Origin: Candidatus Bathyarchaeota archaeon
GTDB taxonomy: Archaea > Thermoproteota > Bathyarchaeia > TCS64
Length of the DNA stretch: 64,000 nt
Reading direction: 5' to 3'
NCBI GenBank assembly: GCA_016930055.1
Contig: JAFGHP010000020.1
Location: 1 to 64,000 of the forward strand
The first letter of the stretch is position 1, and every line of letters begins with the position of its first letter. Below the pieces are notes generated by a model. That model worked only from the letters and a program-made list of their open reading frames with translations, ran no database searches and was not told the DNA's origin. Positions 59,654-64,000 of the stretch are shown here, piece by piece. The position numbers were made by a program, and so were the translations under genes.

Positions 59654-61369
59654 TTAAAAAAAACCCCCAAATGGGAATAATCCCGCGGTGATCCAAGAAT
59701 AAAGAAGAGTATTAAAGATAACTCCAGCCCCTATTCTTCTTGTATAGTTGTTTAACCACCAAGAAGAAAAAGTTGATATAATCAACATTGGGATTATTGC
59801 GAATAAAAATTCTACAAAGAATGCTGCGAAACTTGGGATTAATCTTATTCCAAAAAAATACATTGGAATATATTGTATACACAATAAAATTATGTATGGA
59901 GAAATTTTTAGTATTAATGTCATTAAAAAATCAATTATTTTTGAATTATAAGGTAATCTTGCTCTATAAACGTGTAGGTAAAGTCCCTCTGATAAAAAAT
60001 AAATTATATAAAACAATAAAAATTGTGGTAGAATTATTAATCTAGTTGTAGTTAAGACTGGGAGAATTGGTACAAATATTCTCACTTTTTGTAGCAAAAA
60101 TAATTGTGAAAAACTAGATAAAAGATACAAACAGACTATTAGGAAAAGCGCTAAATATACATCTTTATATTTGAAAGATAAACGTATTACTTTCTGTAAG
60201 TCTTTATACTCTTTTAATCTTCTTTGGTTTAATAAATATAAAATTACTAATCCTATTAATCCTGTTGATAAAAGCCACCATGCCATTGATGAACCTATAA
60301 GCAATGTTGGAAAGGGGATTAATGCTCCAACAAGCATTGTGGGTATAAAAAGAATTACTCCTAGAAAACCCCAAGCAAATAACACTTCTTTTTCGCTCAA
60401 AAAACGGTGTTTAATTATAATCTCTTCGTTCTTTGTATAAAGAATTTTTTCATTAAATATCTGTGAAATAGGGATTATTGTTAAAATTAAAGTGGTTAAT
60501 GCAAAAATTAGTGTAATTTCTCTAATAATATAAGTGAAACCCTTTATTTGTATGTTGTTTATATCTGAATAAAACGAAGAATTAAACCAATCCACAATAT
60601 TATGTACTGAATATAAATCTAAAGGTTCTAACAGATGTATTGTAGATAATATTAGTAATTTTCTTGCGTTTCCAGAACTAAAGTCTCCATAAACTTGTTC
60701 TGAAATAATTTTTTCATTAGTATTAAATATGTGTCTTAAAGTAGGTTCAAGACTATCTATATTAAATAATACGTCGTGTTCACCAACAATAATTAACAAA
60801 TTTTTGGGTAATGTTGCAGATAATGTATTTGAATTCGAAACATTATTGCTTCCACCTACTCCTCCTCCAATAAAAATTGTTGAAGTGATATTGATATTAT
60901 TTAAAGCGAGTGTTCGTATAGCACCGGCTCCTAAACTATGACCGACTACTCCAATTTTTGTTTGATCAACATTATTCATTTGTGCTAAATAATTGAATGC
61001 TGCTTCAGCTCCTAATGTTGGATCTTCTCCTCCCAAGATACCGCCAGATTCGCCATGTCCAGCTAGATCTATAGTTAATGAGATGAACCCTGCTTTCGTT
61101 GTTTCTAAAGCGAGACCACTTAACATTTCTTTTGTGCAACTAATCCCATGAAGTATTAGAATTCCAGGTACTTTCGTGTCTGTATTGTAGACTATTTTTG
61201 GTATGTATAATCTGCCTGATATTTGATAATTGTTTGATTGAATTTTTATTTCTTTAACGATTATACTCTCATTGTCGGTATCTAATTTTTCAGCAAAACA
61301 TACAGTATTTAGAAACAGTAAGAGTAGTAATATTAAAACTAAGTAATGGTTTTCTTTAATCTTTTCCAT
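59654..61369 (-). CDS. Alpha/beta hydrolase fused to multi-TM domain
   Basis: PGILILHGISCTKEM, GVVGHSLGAGAIRTLAL (GxSxG), then about seven TM segments. Confidence 0.85.
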   Translation of the reverse strand: MEKIKENHYLVLILLLLLFLNTVCFAEKLDTDNESIIVKEIKIQSNNYQISGRLYIPKIVYNTDTKVPGILILHGISCTKEMLSGLALETTKAGFISLTIDLAGHGESGGILGGEDPTLGAEAAFNYLAQMNNVDQTKIGVVGHSLGAGAIRTLALNNINITSTIFIGGGVGGSNNVSNSNTLSATLPKNLLIIVGEHDVLFNIDSLEPTLRHIFNTNEKIISEQVYGDFSSGNARKLLILSTIHLLEPLDLYSVHNIVDWFNSSFYSDINNIQIKGFTYIIREITLIFALTTLILTIIPISQIFNEKILYTKNEEIIIKHRFLSEKEVLFAWGFLGVILFIPTMLVGALIPFPTLLIGSSMAWWLLSTGLIGLVILYLLNQRRLKEYKDLQKVIRLSFKYKDVYLALFLIVCLYLLSSFSQLFLLQKVRIFVPILPVLTTTRLIILPQFLLFYIIYFLSEGLYLHVYRARLPYNSKIIDFLMTLILKISPYIILLCIQYIPMYFFGIRLIPSFAAFFVEFLFAIIPMLIISTFSSWWLNNYTRRIGAGVIFNTLLYSWITAGLFPFGGFF

Positions 61370-61428
61370 GTATTATCTTATTAAGTACTAGGTAAAAAAC
61401 TGAGTTGTTAATTTATTCTTTTATTATT

Positions 61429-61896
61429 TTAACCTAATTGGATTGTTAATTCTTGGACTATTAATTCGGGTGTATTACTTTTTCCAGTCTTTATAAAGGT
61501 TATAAAACCTATTGATTCAAGAAATTTGAGATCATTATATACGTTTTTAACATTTCTTTTAAGAACTTTTGCCAGTTCATTTATTGAGGTAACGTGATTA
61601 TCTGCAATGTAATCGCAGAGTTCTAGTTTTTTTAAGGTAAGTTTTTTTATTTTTTGCTCAGATATTTCGAATTCTTCATCTACATAGTACTCGAAGTCCT
61701 CTCCCTCATTTGCGGCATTTAATGCATGATTTATTCCACTCCATTCAACATAATCTATAAAACTTTCTCGATCTAAACGACCCCGTAAAAAATCTTCTTT
61801 AAGTTGATTTAATTTATCTCCATATTTTTTTTCTATTTTGGAGATTCGGATTAATGCTTCATTTAATGGTACTCTTTTTACTATTCGCCAAAGCAT
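61429..61896 (-). CDS. HTH-domain predicted transcriptional regulator
   Basis: LCDYIADNHVTSINELAKVLKRNVKNVYNDLKFLESIGFITFIKTG. Confidence 0.78.
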   Translation of the reverse strand: MLWRIVKRVPLNEALIRISKIEKKYGDKLNQLKEDFLRGRLDRESFIDYVEWSGINHALNAANEGEDFEYYVDEEFEISEQKIKKLTLKKLELCDYIADNHVTSINELAKVLKRNVKNVYNDLKFLESIGFITFIKTGKSNTPELIVQELTIQLG

Positions 61897-61966
61897 ATAT
61901 TATCATTGGTATTTAGACCAATAAATGTTTATAACTTTATGTCCTACGATCCCGTATAGATAAATA

Positions 61967-63415
61967 ATGACATATACTGTAGAAAAAATTTCTAATCTAA
62001 TATGGGAGGTCCCTAAAAATTCAGTACCTGGGATGAAGGTTCCAGCCAGAATTTATGCTGATGAAGACCTCTTATCTGCAATGAAAGAAGATGCAACCTT
62101 AACTCAAGCTGTAAATCTTACTCAGCTTCCGGGTTTACAAAAATATGGCATCACTTTACCTGATGGTCATCAAGGTTATGGTTTTCCAATTGGCGGAGTT
62201 GCTGCATTTGATATTGATGAAGGTATAATTACTCCTGGAGGAGTGGGATATGACATTAATTGTGGCGTACTTTTAATGCGTAGTGATCTGAAATATAAAG
62301 ATATTAAACCAAAAATTGATGAATTAATTGACAGAATTTTTAATACGGTTCCATGTGGGGTAGGTGTCGGAAGCAAAATTAGGTTAAGTAACCAAGAATT
62401 AGATAGAGCAGTTACTGGTGGGGTAAGCTGGGCTATTTCTAAAGGGTATGGATGGTCAGGTGACGAAAAACATATGGAAGAAAGTGGATGCATGAAAGAA
62501 GCAAATCCAGATGTTGTAAGTGGAAGAGCAAAAAGTCGTGGTTCATCTCAACTTGGTACACTTGGTGCTGGAAACCATTTTCTTGAAGTTGCTAGGGTCC
62601 AAGAGATTTTTGATTCTAAAGTAGCGAAAGTATTCGGAATAACGGAACCAGATCAAGTAGTTTGTTGGATACATACAGGTAGTAGGGGTTATGGTCATCA
62701 AATTGCTACTGATTATATTAGGGTAATGGAACGAGCAACATCAAAATATAAAATTAGTCTACCTGATCGAGAACTTGCTTGTGCCCCTATTAAAAGTAGG
62801 GAAGCTGAAGATTATTATCAAGCAATGGCTTGCGCAGTAAATTGGGCTTTCATAAATAGACATGTAATTCTTCACCAAGTTAGGCAAGCTTTTGAACAGA
62901 CATTCAATCAAAAAGCGGATCGTATGGGTTTAGATTTAGTTTATAGTATGACACATAATACAGCTAAACGTGAAGAGCATATTATTGATGGAAAAAGAAA
63001 AATGACTGTAGTACATAGAAAAGGGGCAAGCCGTGCTTTTGGACCAGGTAGAGACGACTTACCAGATGATTATAAGAGTACTGGGCAACCCGTGTTGTTA
63101 GTAGGAACAATGGGCACCGCAAGTTATTTGCTTAAAGGAACTGAGAAAGGAGAAGAAATTAGTTTCGCTTCAACAGCACATGGTGCAGGTAGAGTTCTTT
63201 CGCGAGCTGGTGCACGTAGAGCATGGACTGCTAATGAGATTATAGCTGATTTAAAGAAGAAAGGCATAGTTATTCGTGCAGCTTCAGGGAGAGTAGTAGA
63301 AGAAGAAAGCCCAGATAGTTATAAAGACATTCATAAAGTAGCTGATGTCAGTCACAGATTAGGATTAGCAGAAAAAGTAATGATGTCTGTTCCTGTTGCT
63401 GTTGCCAAAGGATAA
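61967..63415 (+). CDS. rtcB: RNA-splicing ligase RtcB
   Basis: LPDGHQGYGFPIGGVAAFD, GGVGYDINCGVLLMRSDL, GTLGAGNHFLEVARVQEIF, WIHTGSRGYGHQIATD, GAGRVLSRAGARR. Confidence 0.97.
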   Translation: MTYTVEKISNLIWEVPKNSVPGMKVPARIYADEDLLSAMKEDATLTQAVNLTQLPGLQKYGITLPDGHQGYGFPIGGVAAFDIDEGIITPGGVGYDINCGVLLMRSDLKYKDIKPKIDELIDRIFNTVPCGVGVGSKIRLSNQELDRAVTGGVSWAISKGYGWSGDEKHMEESGCMKEANPDVVSGRAKSRGSSQLGTLGAGNHFLEVARVQEIFDSKVAKVFGITEPDQVVCWIHTGSRGYGHQIATDYIRVMERATSKYKISLPDRELACAPIKSREAEDYYQAMACAVNWAFINRHVILHQVRQAFEQTFNQKADRMGLDLVYSMTHNTAKREEHIIDGKRKMTVVHRKGASRAFGPGRDDLPDDYKSTGQPVLLVGTMGTASYLLKGTEKGEEISFASTAHGAGRVLSRAGARRAWTANEIIADLKKKGIVIRAASGRVVEEESPDSYKDIHKVADVSHRLGLAEKVMMSVPVAVAKG

Positions 63416-63418
63416 TTT

Positions 63419-64000
63419 TCAAATCCATTTTTTTCTTCTAAAATATAATATCATAACAATTCCAACAATTAACATCATTACTAAAGATGCAGGGTATCCC
63501 CACCATTCTTTTAATTCTGGCATATAATTAAAGTTCATTCCGTATACTCCTGCTATGAAGGTTAATGGAATAAAAATAGTACCAATTATTGTTAGAAACT
63601 TCATTATTTCATTCATTTTGTTGCTTACGCTTGACAGATAAATATCTAGCATACCACTTAACAGATCTCGATTAGTTTCTATTGCATCAATAATTTGGAT
63701 TGTATGATCATAAATATCTCGAATATAAATTCGAGTTGAATCATTAATTAAAAAAGACCCACATCTGTCGATAAAGTTTAGAACTTCCCTTAAAGGCCAT
63801 ACTCCTCTCCTAACTGTTATCATCTGACGTCTAATTCTATGTATCTCCTGTAGTGTCAAATTCGTCGGGTTAATAACTAATTCCTCTTCAAGGTCCTCTA
63901 CTTTATCACCAAGCTTTTCTAAGATTACAAAATAATTATCAACAACAGCATCAATTAATGAATAAGCTAGATAGTCTGCACCCATTTTCCGGATAGGCCC
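63419..64000 (-). CDS. corA: CorA-type Mg2+/divalent cation transporter, N-terminus beyond window
   Basis: GMN motif in TFIAGVYGMNFNYMPELKEWWGYPASLVMMLIVGIVMILYFRRKKW. Frame remains open (GPIRKMGADY...) to the window end. Confidence 0.93.
   Translation of the reverse strand, partial: GPIRKMGADYLAYSLIDAVVDNYFVILEKLGDKVEDLEEELVINPTNLTLQEIHRIRRQMITVRRGVWPLREVLNFIDRCGSFLINDSTRIYIRDIYDHTIQIIDAIETNRDLLSGMLDIYLSSVSNKMNEIMKFLTIIGTIFIPLTFIAGVYGMNFNYMPELKEWWGYPASLVMMLIVGIVMILYFRRKKWI

Noticed and set aside
59100-61896. HD-domain hydrolase and HTH protein as part of a defence or toxin-antitoxin system
   Set aside because: They are separated by an oppositely oriented hydrolase gene, and no effector, nucleotidyltransferase or toxin partner is recognisable.
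61967-63415. RtcB as part of an RNA-repair operon
   Set aside because: No RtcA, archease or CARF/HEPN partner is adjacent; intron-containing tRNAs in the window already explain a housekeeping splicing role.
1-64000. CRISPR array, transposon, integrase or prophage
   Set aside because: No regularly spaced repeats, cas genes, DDE/serine/tyrosine recombinase motifs or phage structural genes were recognised.

Overview
AT-rich archaeal chromosomal segment, densely coded and mostly housekeeping. Supported gene sets: an ABC exporter; NhaA; Hsp20; ThiI; ThyX; RNase P proteins (COG1325-like, Rpp30, Pop5); rpoN-rps2-MEMO-mevalonate kinase-isopentenyl phosphate kinase-IDI2-prenyl synthase-gltX; L7Ae-S28e-L24e-Ndk; inositol-1-phosphate synthase; MCM-GINS; Ogg; MtnA-like; GcvT-GcvH; two tandem CdvB/ESCRT-III-like genes; a peptidase/deacylase-rich stretch (36-54 kb); an SPFH/zinc-ribbon/UPF0182 cluster; two thermosome subunits with a nearby HTH regulator; RtcB; and a CorA gene cut by the window end. 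Three tRNAs are present (Arg-TCG and Tyr-GTA with introns, Leu-CAG). CdvB-type genes together with archaeal L24e/S28e/L7Ae suggest a TACK/Asgard-side lineage, but I cannot place it further. I saw no CRISPR array, transposon, integrase or prophage. Main points for follow-up: a ~206-nt GC-rich structured RNA candidate at 58597-58802; an HExxH metallopeptidase gene interrupted by one in-frame TAA; a degenerate ThyX-like paralogue translationally coupled to intact ThyX; a 12-bp motif shared between the thermosome and HTH-regulator promoters; two genes near the left edge that lack a canonical start next to homopolymer runs; a candidate C/D-box sRNA; and a 55-codon zinc-ribbon gene missing from the ORF track.
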